A stretch of 64,000 bases of DNA from Chitinophagales bacterium 33-2 (GCA_002050435.1 MWYV01000006.1:62001-126000), one strand, 5' to 3'; shown: positions 30,681-40,267, counted from the first letter of the stretch. Notes: a model not told the origin generated them from the letters alone. A program made the numbers and translations.

Positions 30681-31588
30681 CGAAGCTCTTTATATGCATT
30701 TACATTGGTGATATCTAACCTGGAAAGTATGTCTCTGGCCTGCACCTTCATATTCTGATCTGCTTTACTGAAGATCCTTACCAGTTCGGTACTTTTTCCC
30801 TGGAAGAATACCTGCATGATCATGCTGTTTGGGTTTTCAATATTGATGGTGTTGAGATAATTTAATGCATTCAGTATCCCTGAACGCCCGCCTTTTTCAT
30901 TTTCAAAAAACTGGTCAAGCCCGCTCCTGTAATAAGAGTATATGGCATCGTGCACCAGGGTGAACCTGCTATCTACAAGTCCTTCCACCAGCTTATAACG
31001 GTTACGCACACCATCAAATGCTTTCCAGCCCGAAAGCTGTCCTGACTCAGGTGCATTGTTCACTATGTATTGTGCCTTTTGAAAATAAGGATCACCGCCA
31101 CGTGGCGAAAATGAATCATAATCAAGCCCGATGATAATATTGATGTAGTAAGCCAGTAAAGCGGGAAGGTTGGCAGCAAGGGGATCATTTCCCTGAACAC
31201 GATTCTCATTAAATTCTACCGGCTGAAATTCAACATATTTAAATGTAACATCTGCATCCTGGTAATTGATCAGCGGTGATTCATAGGTCGTATTATACAC
31301 AGGCCTTGCTGCCTGTATGGTTAATGTTCCTTTGAACACATTGGAACCGAGATCCTGGTCTATGGTGAGTAAAAAATTGCATTTAATCTTTTCCTGTGGT
31401 TGAAAATTATCACTACTCCATTTCCTGTTGTTGATAAAGTTGTTAACAGTGGACTGCAAGGTTTGAAATATTTTTTTGTCCACCTGGGAACTTACCCTGT
31501 TGGCCATAACGGTAAACCTCGCCTGCAGTTCCTGCCCCTGCACAACCTGTGAAAGGAAAATAGCTAAGATGAATGCGATTTTTTTCAT
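30677..31588 (-). CDS. porD: DUF4835 family protein (PorD-like)
   Basis: 303 aa with signal peptide (FILAIFLSQVVQGQ). The family pattern is clear: ELQARFTVMANRVSSQVDKKIFQTLQ, FLLTIDQ, PVYNTTYESPLINYQDADV, and LAYYINIIIGLDYDSFSPRGGDPYFQKAQ. From general knowledge the family is often annotated PorD and associated with the type IX system, consistent with the T9SS cargo in this window; I hold the name less firmly than the family. Start codon overlaps the coaBC stop by 4 bp (ATGA). Confidence 0.85.
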   Translation of the reverse strand: MKKIAFILAIFLSQVVQGQELQARFTVMANRVSSQVDKKIFQTLQSTVNNFINNRKWSSDNFQPQEKIKCNFLLTIDQDLGSNVFKGTLTIQAARPVYNTTYESPLINYQDADVTFKYVEFQPVEFNENRVQGNDPLAANLPALLAYYINIIIGLDYDSFSPRGGDPYFQKAQYIVNNAPESGQLSGWKAFDGVRNRYKLVEGLVDSRFTLVHDAIYSYYRSGLDQFFENEKGGRSGILNALNYLNTINIENPNSMIMQVFFQGKSTELVRIFSKADQNMKVQARDILSRLDITNVNAYKELR

Positions 31589-32778
31589 TTTAATAATTCA
31601 GTTATAGAATCAACAATGTCCTTCGCCACAAGTGATTTTGATTTAAGTTCAAACGCCTTTTCCTTTCCTCCTTTATAATATAAGGTCACTTTATTGGTAT
31701 CCACACCAAAACCGGCTCCGGCATCCCCAAGGGAATTCATGACGACCAGGTCGGCATTTTTTTCTTCCAGCTTTTTTAGTGCGTTTGCTTTTTCATTATT
31801 TGTTTCGAGTGCAAATCCAACGAGCAACTGCCCTGGTTTTTTTACATTTCCCAGCTGTGCCAGGATATCTTTTGTCTTTTCCAGGTTGATACTTAATAAC
31901 CCTTCTTCCTTTTTGATCTTCTGTTCTGCCACTACAGACGGTGAAAAATCCGCAACAGCTGCAGCCATAACAGCAATATCATAGTTTGCGGCTGCTTCCA
32001 TGCAGGCATTGTACATTTCCGCTGCCGTAATTACTTTCTTTATTTTGATTCCCGGATGAAACCCATTAATAGAAACTGGTCCGCTAACCAGGGTAACATC
32101 AGCGCCGCGCTCCCGGAAGACATCTGCCAAAGCATAGCCCATTTTACCCGAGGAATGGTTGCCGATAAAACGGACAGGGTCTATCGCTTCGTATGTAGGA
32201 CCCGCTGTTATTAAAACTTTTTTACCATTCAGGCTACTTTTTTTTTCAAAATACAATTCAAGCGCCCCTATCATCTCTTCCGGCTCCAACATGCGCCCCT
32301 CACCTGTTAACCCACTGGCCAGTTCGCCGAAACCAACCGGCAGAACAGCACAACCTTGCTCACGAATAATCTCCAGGTTGTTTTTCGTTGCGGGATGATC
32401 CCACATATCTTCATCCATGGCAGGCGCCACCATAACCGGGCAGGTTGCTGAAAGATAAGTAGCCAGCAATAAATTGTCGCACAGACCTGCTGCCATTTTA
32501 CCAAGTGTGTTACAACTCAGGGGAGCCACCAGCATCAGGTCTGCCCACCTGCCCAGCATGACATGATTGGCCCATGTGGCTTCATCAAAAAGGTTGGAAA
32601 GAACAGGGGATCTTGAAAGGGTGGAAAGGGTAAGCGGACTTACAAAATCAGTGGCAGCAGGTGTCATTAATACTTTCACTTCAGCACCAGACTGGATCAG
32701 TCTTCTGACAAGGAAAGGCGTTTTGTAAGCGGCAATGCTCCCGGTTACACCCAGTAATATTTTTTTTCCTTCAAGCAT
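31585..32778 (-). CDS. coaBC: Bifunctional phosphopantothenoylcysteine decarboxylase/phosphopantothenate--cysteine ligase
   Basis: 397 aa, coenzyme A biosynthesis. CoaC flavoprotein domain 1-~185: VTGSIAAYKT, active-site His72 in NHVMLGRWAD, PAMDEDMW, and flap GELASGLTGEGRM. The flap has Ser155 where E. coli Dfp has its Cys, which I note but do not take as inactivating. CoaB domain follows from KKVLITAGPTYEAIDPVRFI with SSGKMGYALA, and FALETNNE. Length is normal. Lies 115 bp downstream of rpoZ, beyond a terminator-like hairpin, and overlaps porD by 4 bp. Confidence 0.96.
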   Translation of the reverse strand: MLEGKKILLGVTGSIAAYKTPFLVRRLIQSGAEVKVLMTPAATDFVSPLTLSTLSRSPVLSNLFDEATWANHVMLGRWADLMLVAPLSCNTLGKMAAGLCDNLLLATYLSATCPVMVAPAMDEDMWDHPATKNNLEIIREQGCAVLPVGFGELASGLTGEGRMLEPEEMIGALELYFEKKSSLNGKKVLITAGPTYEAIDPVRFIGNHSSGKMGYALADVFRERGADVTLVSGPVSINGFHPGIKIKKVITAAEMYNACMEAAANYDIAVMAAAVADFSPSVVAEQKIKKEEGLLSINLEKTKDILAQLGNVKKPGQLLVGFALETNNEKANALKKLEEKNADLVVMNSLGDAGAGFGVDTNKVTLYYKGGKEKAFELKSKSLVAKDIVDSITELLK

Positions 32779-32843
32779 GTGATCACTAATGTAAAGGTCT
32801 CCTGGTCAATAAAGAAGCAAAATCACTAAAATCCCTGGTTGCT

Positions 32844-32875
32844 GTAAAAACAAAAGCGAGACATGGGCCTCGCTT
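32844..32875 (-). terminator. Terminator downstream of rpoZ
   Basis: Stem AAGCGAG (32854-32860) with CTCGCTT (32869-32875), followed on the minus strand by TTTTGTTTTT. It would end or attenuate the bamD-rpoZ transcript before coaBC. Confidence 0.65.
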
Positions 32876-32893
32876 CAAAAATTTTAAAACCTG

Positions 32894-33235
32894 TTATTGA
32901 AAAAGATCATCTTCATTTTTACGATAGTAGATCTTTCCTTCATAAAATTCCTGTGTGGCAAGCAATGCAGGGTTAGGCATTTTTTCATAAGCCCTGGAAA
33001 TTTCGATCTGCTCCTTATTCTCATGAATTTCTTCAAGTGAATCAGTGTGACTTGCAAACTCTTCCAGTTTATTATGCAATTCTTCCTTAACAGATATATT
33101 GATCTGGTTGGCCCTTCTGCCAACTATTGAAATAGACTCGTACAAATTGCCGGTCTTCATTTTCAGTTCATTTACATCGCGCGTTTCAATATTGTTTGAT
33201 GTACTTGTACTAAGCTGACGTCTTAACAGACTCAT
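32894..33235 (-). CDS. rpoZ: DNA-directed RNA polymerase omega subunit, Bacteroidota type
   Basis: 113 aa. The block KTGNLYESISIVGRRANQI corresponds to the omega core (helix binding beta-prime), here in the form typical of Bacteroidota. It continues with ISVKEELHNKLEEF and an acidic tail containing SRAYEKMPNPALLATQEF. Its ATG lies inside the bamD 3' end (26-bp overlap), indicating an operon with bamD. Omega assists RNA polymerase assembly and stability. Confidence 0.88.
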   Translation of the reverse strand: MSLLRRQLSTSTSNNIETRDVNELKMKTGNLYESISIVGRRANQINISVKEELHNKLEEFASHTDSLEEIHENKEQIEISRAYEKMPNPALLATQEFYEGKIYYRKNEDDLFQ

Positions 33236-34022
33236 TTGTATGTAATTTTAAGAGGTTTTGAGATTGGGTTAAAAAATCCTGCACTTCTTTTGAGTACGGG
33301 CTTCCGGGAAACCTGTCTAAAAATTCGTTGCATTCTTCGATCACTTTTTCAAATCTTTCCGCTTTACGGTCTTCAATGCTTAATTCAGCGAATCGAAAAT
33401 AAGATTTAATAGCCATTATCTTATAACTATCTGCCTTTTCTGAATCCGGGAAAGAATTCAGCAAGGTATTGAATGCCACCGCTGCTGCCCTGAACTGGCT
33501 GATATCATAATATAACTGGGCGGAAATAAATTCTTTGGTTTCCAGCTTCTTACGGGAGATCTCGATGATCTCCAGGGCCTCTTTGTTGCGTGGAGAACCG
33601 GGATGGGTATTGATAAAGGTTTGCATATAACCCATGGCCTTTATGGTATTGGTCTGATCCAGTTCAGGTTTGGGTGATTGCTTAAAATAAGTGTATCCAC
33701 GCATAAAATCCACTTCCTCTGCCTTTGAACTGTTGGGATAGATCTCCAGGAAGGTTTTAAAAAGATTTTCTGCATTCAGGTAATCCCGCTGATGGTAAGC
33801 GGTGTAGGCATACTTATAATAAATATCCTCAAATTCAGGTCCGCCACGATAAAAAGGCATGATGTCCTCGTAAACCTGCTGGGCATAGGTATATTTCTTA
33901 TTAGCGAAATATTGTTCAGCCATCCGCAGTTTATAGGCGGGGTCCTTGCTTTTCATGACTTTATTAAAGCCACCGCAACTCACCAGGAAAAGAGACAGAA
34001 GTAAAATGCCGGAAAATTTCAT
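33210..34022 (-). CDS. bamD: Outer membrane protein assembly factor BamD (lipoprotein)
   Basis: 270 aa from ATG 34022; an in-frame TTG at 34052 gives a poorer signal. Lipobox LVSC with Cys16. TPR-like repeats follow: YKLRMAEQYFANKKYTYAQQVYEDIMPFY, YLNAENLFKTFLEIYPNSSKAEEVDFMRGYTYF, and FRAAAVAFNTLLNSFPDS. BamD is the conserved lipoprotein of the BAM complex that inserts beta-barrels. First gene of the cluster bamD-rpoZ-coaBC-porD-DUF4296; the promoter must lie within 34023-34190. Confidence 0.93.
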   Translation of the reverse strand: MKFSGILLLSLFLVSCGGFNKVMKSKDPAYKLRMAEQYFANKKYTYAQQVYEDIMPFYRGGPEFEDIYYKYAYTAYHQRDYLNAENLFKTFLEIYPNSSKAEEVDFMRGYTYFKQSPKPELDQTNTIKAMGYMQTFINTHPGSPRNKEALEIIEISRKKLETKEFISAQLYYDISQFRAAAVAFNTLLNSFPDSEKADSYKIMAIKSYFRFAELSIEDRKAERFEKVIEECNEFLDRFPGSPYSKEVQDFLTQSQNLLKLHTNESVKTSA

Positions 34023-34190
34023 TAAGGCTTGCAAGTTAATCAGTTTGAGCAAATATTCTTGAAAAAACGGAAAAGCAGTGAAAGGCGCCGTTAATTATTA
34101 GCTAATAGTGAATTAGTAGGTGTTTCTGTGTGACGAGTAAACAACTATTCAACAGGCGAGGAAGGAGGGTTGAGGTGGGAAGAATATTAG

Positions 34191-34231
34191 TTGAACGGTG
34201 GTTGAACAGTGGTTGAATGATTGTTGAACGG
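34191..34231. repeat. 11-bp-phased TTGAAC tandem repeat
   Basis: GAAC/GAAT words begin at 34193, 34204, 34215 and 34226, exactly 11 bp apart. The same phasing appears at 56091-56134, 56211-56270 and 56348-56370. The spacer 34053-34250 holds no gene. Confidence 0.9.
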
Positions 34232-34239
34232 GTAGTTTA

Positions 34240-34270
34240 AAAAACAAAAAGCGCTCCCGGGGGAGCGCTT
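34240..34270 (-). terminator. Terminator of the OmpA-family gene
   Basis: Stem AGCGCTCCC (34250-34258) with GGGAGCGCT (34261-34269), 2-nt gap, followed on the minus strand by TTTTTGTTTTTT. Lies 23 bp past the stop codon. Confidence 0.88.
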
Positions 34271-34292
34271 TTCTATTATTAAAAACGGTTGA

Positions 34293-35903
34293 TTATCTGC
34301 GAGGAATACCTCTCTGGCCTTGCTCATCAGCTGCTGCAGAACGCAGGTCAACTGTATTGCAATCACCACCTTCCTGGCCATAGTTCCAGAAGAAACGGTC
34401 AGCGCTAATGCCTTCTCTCTCAACAAGATAGTTGATGATCGCATTCACCCTGTCGTAGCTTCTTTGTTGCTGTGGCTTGCTGGAAGCGCAATATCCTGTA
34501 ACTACTACATTACACTCTGGGTTCTGACGCATACGGGCAGCTACTGAAGCCAGCAGACCTCTTGCATCGTTGGTCAGGGTAATGGTATTTCCAGTGTAGG
34601 TTACACTTGGTAACGCACCCAATGCATTGGCACAATCATCAGTTGGACGCGATAAACCACACTCCGGACCAGGGCAAGGAGCTTTACCAACACCATCCGC
34701 ATCAACTGGCTGCCATGCAGTAGGCGTGATTTTCTCTTTGTCGCGGCAATCAGGAACGCCATCACCATCAGTATCCAGGCTTACACCATGGGTATCAACC
34801 GGACAACCTGCAGGCGTTTGTTCCTGGTCGAACTGGTCAGTTACACCATCGCCATCCGTATCAGGAAGCACTGGCTGAGGTAACTGCATCAAACGTGGCT
34901 TGCGGATCTCCTGATAGGCATAATCCAATGGATTCAGCCACCACAAAGGCTGTACTGAACTTGAACCAATATTGATATTCAATCCAAGTGAAAGGAAGTT
35001 ATAGGTATCATAGTCCCTGGTAAGGTCACCTTGCTCAGCCCATCTTTGTCCATCATAAAGATCATCTTTAGTAATGGTAAGACGATTTTCGAGCGCCAGG
35101 TTCAGGCGATTGCTCAATTTAAAAGCAACACCACCACCAATATGTCCTACGGGACGGAAAGAATTACCGAACAATTTTGGACGGGTTGGTCCATGGTCTT
35201 CTGCACGGGTTTCATAACTGTCGTCCATTTCATCTTTAAGGGCATCGCGGATGTCTTTCCTGTTTGCCCATGTTTTTTCAATTGCATTGGCATTGGCAAA
35301 ACTGTACCGGGCAGTGCCATTCAATGCATTAACTCTTGAATTATAGATGGAAGCGCCTAAGCCCAAAAAGCCATAAACGTTCATTCCGATCCTTGATTTG
35401 TGGAACCGGATGTTGTTAAGAGAAAAGATACCTTCAAGAGAAAGATCCTGGATGTTGGTTTTGTAGTTATAATATACCTGAGTATTATAACCTAACAATT
35501 CCCATGGATTGGCGCCCTGGTCGTTATACCCGGATGAAGGTCTCCAGTTCAAACCTTTTGCAACACCATACATGTACTGTAAACGAAGAGAGAACAAATA
35601 ACCTAGAGCCTTTCTAACATGAATACCACCTGCTGGTGAAAAGAAACGACCATCAACATCACCATTAACAGTCAGCGAACCAAACTTCAAACCGATCTCC
35701 CACATGTTCCGTGGTTTTGCCGGGTAGTTGTAAGTCGCATTCATGAACTCAGTGTGCTGAGGCATTCTTCTAGCAGGAATAACGGATGAGTCTGAAACAT
35801 CATAACCAGAAGCAGATCCGGCCGTGGTGGTGGTCTGTGCAAAGACAGACGATGCCAACAGGCAGACGATTCCGGTCAGGAAAGAGTACTTTTTGCTTGC
35901 CAT
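34293..35903 (-). CDS. OmpA-family outer membrane protein with thrombospondin type 3 repeats
   Basis: 536 aa. Signal peptide ends VFAQ near residue 23. A beta-barrel of ~300 residues follows, then two calcium-binding thrombospondin type 3-like motifs (DTDGDGVTDQFD and DTDGDGVPDCRD) near 345-385. The C-terminal OmpA/MotB-like peptidoglycan-binding domain shows VVVTGYCASSKPQQQRSYDRVNAIINYL. This domain usually has an Asp and Arg that hold diaminopimelate; the Arg-containing helix SYDRVN is present. Likely an abundant porin/anchor linking outer membrane and peptidoglycan. A strong promoter precedes the gene and a strong terminator follows it. Confidence 0.92.
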   Translation of the reverse strand: MASKKYSFLTGIVCLLASSVFAQTTTTAGSASGYDVSDSSVIPARRMPQHTEFMNATYNYPAKPRNMWEIGLKFGSLTVNGDVDGRFFSPAGGIHVRKALGYLFSLRLQYMYGVAKGLNWRPSSGYNDQGANPWELLGYNTQVYYNYKTNIQDLSLEGIFSLNNIRFHKSRIGMNVYGFLGLGASIYNSRVNALNGTARYSFANANAIEKTWANRKDIRDALKDEMDDSYETRAEDHGPTRPKLFGNSFRPVGHIGGGVAFKLSNRLNLALENRLTITKDDLYDGQRWAEQGDLTRDYDTYNFLSLGLNINIGSSSVQPLWWLNPLDYAYQEIRKPRLMQLPQPVLPDTDGDGVTDQFDQEQTPAGCPVDTHGVSLDTDGDGVPDCRDKEKITPTAWQPVDADGVGKAPCPGPECGLSRPTDDCANALGALPSVTYTGNTITLTNDARGLLASVAARMRQNPECNVVVTGYCASSKPQQQRSYDRVNAIINYLVEREGISADRFFWNYGQEGGDCNTVDLRSAAADEQGQRGIPRR

Positions 35904-35944
35904 AACTATTGATTAAATTTTAAAAACAATGTCCTAATCGTTGG

Positions 35945-35975
35945 CAAAAATATATATTGGAGTACAATTACCAAA
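35945..35975 (-). promoter_or_regulatory. Complete Bacteroidota promoter of the OmpA-family gene
   Basis: On the minus strand: -33 TTTG (35972-35975), exactly 19 nt spacer, -7 TATTTTTG (35945-35952). Matches TTTG-N19-TAnnTTTG and lies 42 bp before the ATG at 35903. Confidence 0.85.
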
Positions 35976-36104
35976 CTTTTAAATTTTATTTACAATAATA
36001 GTTTTGAAATCTACTATGTTTTTGCCTGCTCCACGTGTGCAATTCTTATACCATATCAGCATTAAAATAGAAAAGCAGGTTGTAACTTTCCGCACATTTT
36101 ACGA

Positions 36105-37067
36105 ATGCAGTTACCCGTTAATTTGATAGACAATGAGTTGAAGATCTTTGAAGTAAAGTTCAGGGAGGCGGCAAAAAGCAATGTGGGCATGCTCGATCGC
36201 ATCATGCGCTACATCGTAAAACGAAAAGGAAAACAACTCCGCCCAATGTTTGTTTTTCTTTCCGCTAAACTTTGCGGCGAGGTAAATGAATCCACTTATA
36301 GGGCCGCTTCCCTGGTCGAACTGCTTCATACTGCAACACTTGTACACGATGATGTTGTTGATGACTCCCTTGAACGTAGAGGTTTTTTCTCAGTTTATGC
36401 CTTATGGAAAAATAAAGTATCCGTACTTGTTGGTGATTATTTACTCGCCAAAGGACTGCTGCTCTCTCTGGATAACAATGATTTCCGCATTCTGCAGATC
36501 CTTTCAGATGCGGTAAGAAAGATGAGCGAAGGTGAATTGATGCAAATGGAAAAATCCAGGTCGCTCAATATTGAAGAAGCTGTTTATTTCGAGATCATTA
36601 AAAACAAAACCGCTTCTTTGCTCGCTTCAGCCTGTGGTGCCGGCGCCTGGTCAACCTCTGGAAATGAAGACCTTTCAAAAAAAATGATGGAGTTTGGAGA
36701 AAAAGTAGGCATTGCTTTCCAGATCAAGGATGATCTGTTTGATTATGCATCAAAGGATGTTGGAAAACCCACAGGTAATGATATCAAGGAAAAGAAATTG
36801 ACGCTTCCCCTGATTTATACCCTCAATCATGTGGACCAAAAAACGAGGAAAGAGATCATTTATATCATTAAAAATGAAAATAAAAACAAAGACCGGGTGA
36901 AATACATCATTGATATAGTAGAAAAAACCGGTGGAATTGCGTACACCATTAACAAAATGAACCAGTATAAAAATGAAGCTTTGCAATTGCTCCAGGATTT
37001 TCCTGATACGCCCATCAGGAAAGGATTTGAAGACCTGGTAAATTTTGTAACCGACCGCAAATACTGA
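36105..37067 (+). CDS. All-trans polyprenyl diphosphate synthase (IspB-like)
   Basis: 320 aa. Both aspartate-rich motifs of prenyltransferases are present: FARM DDVVD at 82-86 and SARM DDLFD at 209-213, with GKQLRPMFVFLSA at the substrate pocket and the KTASLLASACGAGA segment. Chain-elongating (E)-prenyl synthase giving a long chain for the quinone side chain, most likely menaquinone in this phylum; exact length cannot be predicted safely. recJ starts 3 bp after its stop. Confidence 0.93.
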   Translation: MQLPVNLIDNELKIFEVKFREAAKSNVGMLDRIMRYIVKRKGKQLRPMFVFLSAKLCGEVNESTYRAASLVELLHTATLVHDDVVDDSLERRGFFSVYALWKNKVSVLVGDYLLAKGLLLSLDNNDFRILQILSDAVRKMSEGELMQMEKSRSLNIEEAVYFEIIKNKTASLLASACGAGAWSTSGNEDLSKKMMEFGEKVGIAFQIKDDLFDYASKDVGKPTGNDIKEKKLTLPLIYTLNHVDQKTRKEIIYIIKNENKNKDRVKYIIDIVEKTGGIAYTINKMNQYKNEALQLLQDFPDTPIRKGFEDLVNFVTDRKY

Positions 37068-37069
37068 AC

Positions 37070-38773
37070 ATGAGTGGGACCAAACGCTGGAATTTAATAC
37101 CTGAAATCAAAGAAAAAACGGCCGCCCTTTTCCGGGACCTCAAAATCCATCCGGCCATTTGCAATATACTGGCACAACGTGGAATCAATAATTATGAAGA
37201 AGCCAGACTTTTCTTCCGGCCACAACTGAACAGCCTGCATGATCCTTTTTTGATGAAGGACATGGACAAGGCAGTAAATAGAATCCTCCAGGCATTTTCA
37301 GGAAATGAGAAGATCCTGGTTTTTGGTGATTATGATGTAGATGGTACCACCTCCGTGGCCTGCATGTACCAGTTTCTGAAAAAACACCACCCCCAAACCG
37401 AATTTTATATTCCGCACCGGTACAGGGAAGGTTATGGCGTTAGTAAAGCGGGAATTGATCATGCCATACAAAATGGTCAAACCCTTGTCGTGGCGCTGGA
37501 CTGCGGAATAAAATCTACCGAACTTATTGGTTATGCCAAATCGGAAGGTATTGACTTCATCGTGTGCGATCATCACCTGCCTGACGAAGTGCTTCCCCCC
37601 GCGGCGGCGATCCTTAATCCCAAACAAAAAGATTGTAATTACCCATTTAAAGACCTTTGTGGCTGCGGTGTTGGCTTTAAACTGATCTCAGCTCTTTGCC
37701 AGAAAATGCAGTTGCCTCCCGAAGTGGCTTACGATTACCTTGACCTCGTGGCTACAGCCATTGCTGCCGACATTGTGCCTATGATAGGCGAGAACCGCTT
37801 ACTCACCTATTTCGGACTCATAAAAGCAAATACCCAACCCAACCTGGGCATCAAGGCATTAAGTGATCTCAGCAAATTTCAGGGCGCGCTTCATGTCAAC
37901 AACCTGGTTTTCCTTATCGCTCCCCGGGTAAATGCAGCAGGAAGAATGGATGAAGGGAAAAAAGCGGTTGAAATGTTTACGGCCCCCACTTATGATGAAG
38001 CTGTAAAAAAAGCAGAACTGCTCCACACCGATAATACCAACCGGAGAGAAGCAGACAGCAGTATCACCGAAGAAGCGCTGGCACTTATTGAAGGTGATGA
38101 TGTGATGGTAAAAAGAAAGAGTACCGTTTTGTTCCAGCCCCATTGGCATAAAGGTGTGGTGGGCATTGTAGCTTCCCGACTGATCGATTATTATTATCGA
38201 CCCACAATTGTACTGACCCAGAGTGGCGACTATGTTGCCGGATCTGCACGCAGCGTTATCGGGTTCAATGTGTATGAAGCTATTCACCAATGCAGGGACC
38301 TTTTGCTTGGCTATGGAGGACACTTTTACGCTGCAGGCATGACCATGGAAACAGATAAAGTAGAAGCGTTTTGTAAAAAATTTGAAGAAGTGGTGCACTC
38401 CAGCATTCTTCCAGAAATGCTCATCCCTCAAATTTTGATCGATGCGGAGATCCGGTTTGCAGATATTAAACGGTCCTTTTATGAAATTATCTGCCAGATG
38501 GAACCTTTTGGCCCGGAGAACATGTGTCCAACCTTTATTTCAAAAAAAGTGTACAACACCGGAAGAAGCAAAACTGTAAAAGACCTGCACTTAAAATTCG
38601 ACCTGCAACAGGATGGCGTCAGGATCTGCGGAATCGGTTTTAATATGGCAGACAAACTTTCTCTGCTTGAAAACCAAAATCCTGTAGATATTGTTTACAA
38701 AATTGAAGAGAATGAATGGAATGGACAGAAATCACTTCAGTTAAAAGTGCTGGATGTAAAACCTTCCGAATAA
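37070..38773 (+). CDS. recJ: Single-stranded-DNA-specific exonuclease RecJ
   Basis: 567 aa, standard RecJ length. DHH phosphoesterase motifs: DYDVDGTTS at 87-95 (motif I), VALDCG (II), and DHH at 167-169 (III). The DHHA1 half has HWHKGVVGIVASRL and GSARSVIGFNVYEAI, then GGHFYAAGMTM, and the C-terminal OB-fold ends the protein. RecJ degrades 5' ssDNA ends in recombination and repair. Translationally coupled to the polyprenyl synthase gene. Confidence 0.97.
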   Translation: MSGTKRWNLIPEIKEKTAALFRDLKIHPAICNILAQRGINNYEEARLFFRPQLNSLHDPFLMKDMDKAVNRILQAFSGNEKILVFGDYDVDGTTSVACMYQFLKKHHPQTEFYIPHRYREGYGVSKAGIDHAIQNGQTLVVALDCGIKSTELIGYAKSEGIDFIVCDHHLPDEVLPPAAAILNPKQKDCNYPFKDLCGCGVGFKLISALCQKMQLPPEVAYDYLDLVATAIAADIVPMIGENRLLTYFGLIKANTQPNLGIKALSDLSKFQGALHVNNLVFLIAPRVNAAGRMDEGKKAVEMFTAPTYDEAVKKAELLHTDNTNRREADSSITEEALALIEGDDVMVKRKSTVLFQPHWHKGVVGIVASRLIDYYYRPTIVLTQSGDYVAGSARSVIGFNVYEAIHQCRDLLLGYGGHFYAAGMTMETDKVEAFCKKFEEVVHSSILPEMLIPQILIDAEIRFADIKRSFYEIICQMEPFGPENMCPTFISKKVYNTGRSKTVKDLHLKFDLQQDGVRICGIGFNMADKLSLLENQNPVDIVYKIEENEWNGQKSLQLKVLDVKPSE

Positions 38774-38783
38774 AATAAACACC

Positions 38784-39995
38784 ATGCGCAGGCTGATCTT
38801 ATTAATCCTGTTTTTTCAATCTGCCGTACAGGCATACACGCAAAACCAGAACAACACCCTTGATGTAGTATCATGGAACATTGCCTGGTTCGGCCATACC
38901 GTGCAGTACCCTCCGGATGATAACCTGCAGGAAGAAAATGTAAAAAAGGTTTTGCGGCACCTGGATGCAGACCTGTATGGACTTACAGAAATCGTAGATA
39001 CCAATCGCCTAAGAAGGGTTACTGATTCGCTGGGTGCACATTTTGATTTCATCATTGCACCTTTTTGCAGCGGTAATACAACCGGCACAGGGAATACATG
39101 GCTTACCTGTCAGAAACTTGCATTCATTTATAACAAAAACATTTTCACCAATATCAGGTCAAGAGGAATGATGCGCAACAGCGCAACTGCCTATTACAAT
39201 TATGCATCAGGAAGATTTCCTTATTTAATGTCGGCCGATGTAACCATCAATGGGGTTACCAAAGCCATGAATTTTATCCTGATACACGGAAAGGCTGGCA
39301 GCACGGTTTCAGATTATGAAAGAAGAAGGGATGGAGCAAAAGAACTAAAAGATACGCTCGATGCGCAATTCGCCAATACAACCAATATTATTATCGGTGA
39401 TTATAATGATGCGCTTGACCGTACCATCTGCACATCTTGTCCTACTACCCTGTCTTCCTTTGATCCTATTATAAAAGATTCCACTGACGGTGACCATTAT
39501 GTTTCCATTACGCTGCCACTAGCGGTTGCAGGACAAACATCAATGACCAATTACCCTAACCTGGTTGACAACCATGTGATCTCTAATGAAGCCACTGCCG
39601 CTTATATTCCCAACTCTGCGGCGGTAAGAACAGAAGTAGCTTCTTTAGTGGTACAATACGGCGCCACCACTTCCGATCATTACCCGGTTATTTCGAGGTA
39701 TGTGATCAACAATATTATTACTTCGCTGCCGACTGGCATCAATGTATTGAATGAGGTTTCAGTATTTCCCAATCCTGTTCGGGACATGGTTCATGTTTTA
39801 CCAGGGAAAAATTTACATGAGGTAACCATTCAGATCACCGACATACAGGGAAGAATTATTTTCAGTAGTTATTATAAAAGACTGTCAGCATCCCAGGTCC
39901 TTGTTATTCCCGCCAACAAAATACAAAAGGGTATTTTACTATTGAACATTTACACCAGGGAAGGAAAAAAAGTATTGAAATTGGTGAAAGCCTGA
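38784..39995 (+). CDS. T9SS-exported endonuclease/exonuclease/phosphatase family enzyme
   Basis: 403 aa. Signal peptide ends at AYTQ (~20). EEP (DNase I-like) signatures: VVSWNIAWFG at the N-terminus, YGLTEIVD with the metal-binding Glu, FILIHGKAG, IIIGDYNDALD, and TTSDHYPVISRY with the terminal Asp-His. From ~322 a T9SS type A sorting domain follows (VSVFPNPVRD... VLKLVKA). So a surface-exported phosphodiesterase or nuclease; DNA versus other substrate is not settled. It faces the nuclease/TonB/DUF5689 locus across a repeat-rich spacer and may belong to the same function. Confidence 0.9.
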   Translation: MRRLILLILFFQSAVQAYTQNQNNTLDVVSWNIAWFGHTVQYPPDDNLQEENVKKVLRHLDADLYGLTEIVDTNRLRRVTDSLGAHFDFIIAPFCSGNTTGTGNTWLTCQKLAFIYNKNIFTNIRSRGMMRNSATAYYNYASGRFPYLMSADVTINGVTKAMNFILIHGKAGSTVSDYERRRDGAKELKDTLDAQFANTTNIIIGDYNDALDRTICTSCPTTLSSFDPIIKDSTDGDHYVSITLPLAVAGQTSMTNYPNLVDNHVISNEATAAYIPNSAAVRTEVASLVVQYGATTSDHYPVISRYVINNIITSLPTGINVLNEVSVFPNPVRDMVHVLPGKNLHEVTIQITDIQGRIIFSSYYKRLSASQVLVIPANKIQKGILLLNIYTREGKKVLKLVKA

Positions 39996-40267
39996 TTTTT
40001 TAATTTGGAATTTTCTTTTTGTATCAAATAAAGAATAGTCAATGGTCAATCATTGTTGTCCGGGGAAAGATTTTTGATTTCGATTGTGCAAGTGTTCTCC
40101 GCGCTTTATTGCTCCACCTTAGGTATAAACACTTCTTAGACAAAATAAGGAGCAATCATGCGCACACAACCACCCAAATGTTATCAGATAATGTGCCTGG
40201 AATTTCATTATGTAAGGAACCTGGATCTATTAGACACCAGTAGCTGCCTCTTGTTGCCTATTTGTTG

